Part shown: positions 63,779-64,000 of the stretch, piece by piece | Layout: each line of letters opens with the position of its first letter | How positions within the stretch are numbered: the first letter of the stretch is position 1 | DNA from: Flavobacterium aquariorum | Lineage (GTDB): Bacteria > Bacteroidota > Bacteroidia > Flavobacteriales > Flavobacteriaceae | Assembly (NCBI RefSeq): GCF_003254745.1 | Contig: NZ_QKXH01000004.1 | Coordinates: forward strand, 124,001-188,000 | DNA length: 64,000 nucleotides | Direction of reading: 5' to 3' | Program-made: the position numbers and the translations under genes | The notes under the pieces: generated by a model | The model's input: only the letters and a program-made list of their open reading frames with translations | Database searches by the model: none | What the model was told of the DNA's origin: nothing

Positions 63779-64000
63779 TTATGATAGCACCTGAATAATA
63801 GGATTAAATGCTTTGGAGGCAACCAATACTTTTTGTCCTATTTTAAAATCCTTTATTTCATTCTCGGTAGCTACAACCTTTATAATGTTATTTCCTGAAA
63901 ATACCTGAATGATATAAATGATGTCGCTTTTGGTAATGCTTATTATTTCTCCCGTCAGTTTGAATTTGCTGCTTATTTTTTCTTCCGAAAAGACTTCGCT
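63779..64000 (-). CDS. TOBE-domain protein, C-terminal part only
   Basis: The last 73 residues of a minus-strand gene that begins beyond the right edge of the window. They read as one TOBE/MOP-like fold (SSKFKLTGEIISITKSDI, then VATENEIKDFKIGQKVLVASKAFNPIIQVLS). Such domains bind molybdate or related oxyanions and end ModE-type regulators, molbindins and some ABC ATPases. Which of these applies cannot be decided from this fragment. Confidence 0.75.
   Translation of the reverse strand, partial: SEVFSEEKISSKFKLTGEIISITKSDIIYIIQVFSGNNIIKVVATENEIKDFKIGQKVLVASKAFNPIIQVLS

Overview
The window looks like a chromosome segment of a Flavobacterium-like member of the Bacteroidota. The signs are AT-rich DNA, Bacteroidota promoters of the TAnnTTTG type, a type IX secretion (T9SS) C-terminal sorting domain, SprB repeats, a DUF5686 protein, and marine/soil flavobacterial gene pairings such as ftsX-DUF3098-uppP-truB. 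No plasmid, phage, CRISPR or transposase gene was seen. The species assignment is inference.

Layout. 1-4823 (minus): a TetR-first operon for a tripartite RND efflux pump, with the pump gene cut by the window edge. 4931-5605: a yceI gene behind a promoter flanked by two large palindromes. 5724-14677: polyprenyl synthetase, two proteins of unknown role, a beta-barrel protein, sucA and sucB (2-oxoglutarate dehydrogenase E1 and E2, split by an interspersed hairpin repeat) and a Tet-like MFS transporter. 14838-27317: the most unusual block. On the minus strand it holds a large SprB-repeat T9SS protein, a retropepsin-like aspartic protease, an exported TPR-CHAT caspase-like protease with a C-terminal membrane anchor, a PKD/beta-barrel protein and a lipoprotein. 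Divergent from these is an ECF sigma factor with a membrane partner carrying TPRs outside the cytoplasm. The gap contains three copies of a bipartite promoter-like motif, GGGTAAC-N15-TTGATATA, all pointing at the lipoprotein.

27513-39008: TatD nuclease, acyltransferase, asparaginase, tRNA-Ser(GGA), a gluconate utilisation operon (6-phosphogluconate dehydrogenase, GntP permease, FGGY gluconokinase), a barrel protein, a degenerate PAP2-like membrane protein, rpoN and asnS. 39495-54320: Hsp20, a KefB-like antiporter, an MMPL/RND exporter, two long paralogous CPA2 antiporters flanking a guanidinium-type SMR exporter and a LytS/LytTR pair, then a receiver protein and a large MASE1-PAS histidine kinase. 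54697-64000: DUF5686 outer-membrane protein, frr-pyrH, patatin, a thioredoxin-like protein, a possible 25-codon gene, and the truB-uppP-DUF3098-ftsX operon (transcribed from ftsX), ending in a partial TOBE-domain gene.

Most genes are housekeeping or common flavobacterial families. The best candidate for an undescribed system is the sigma/anti-sigma/CHAT/retropepsin/SprB locus, with its triplicated promoter-like motif.
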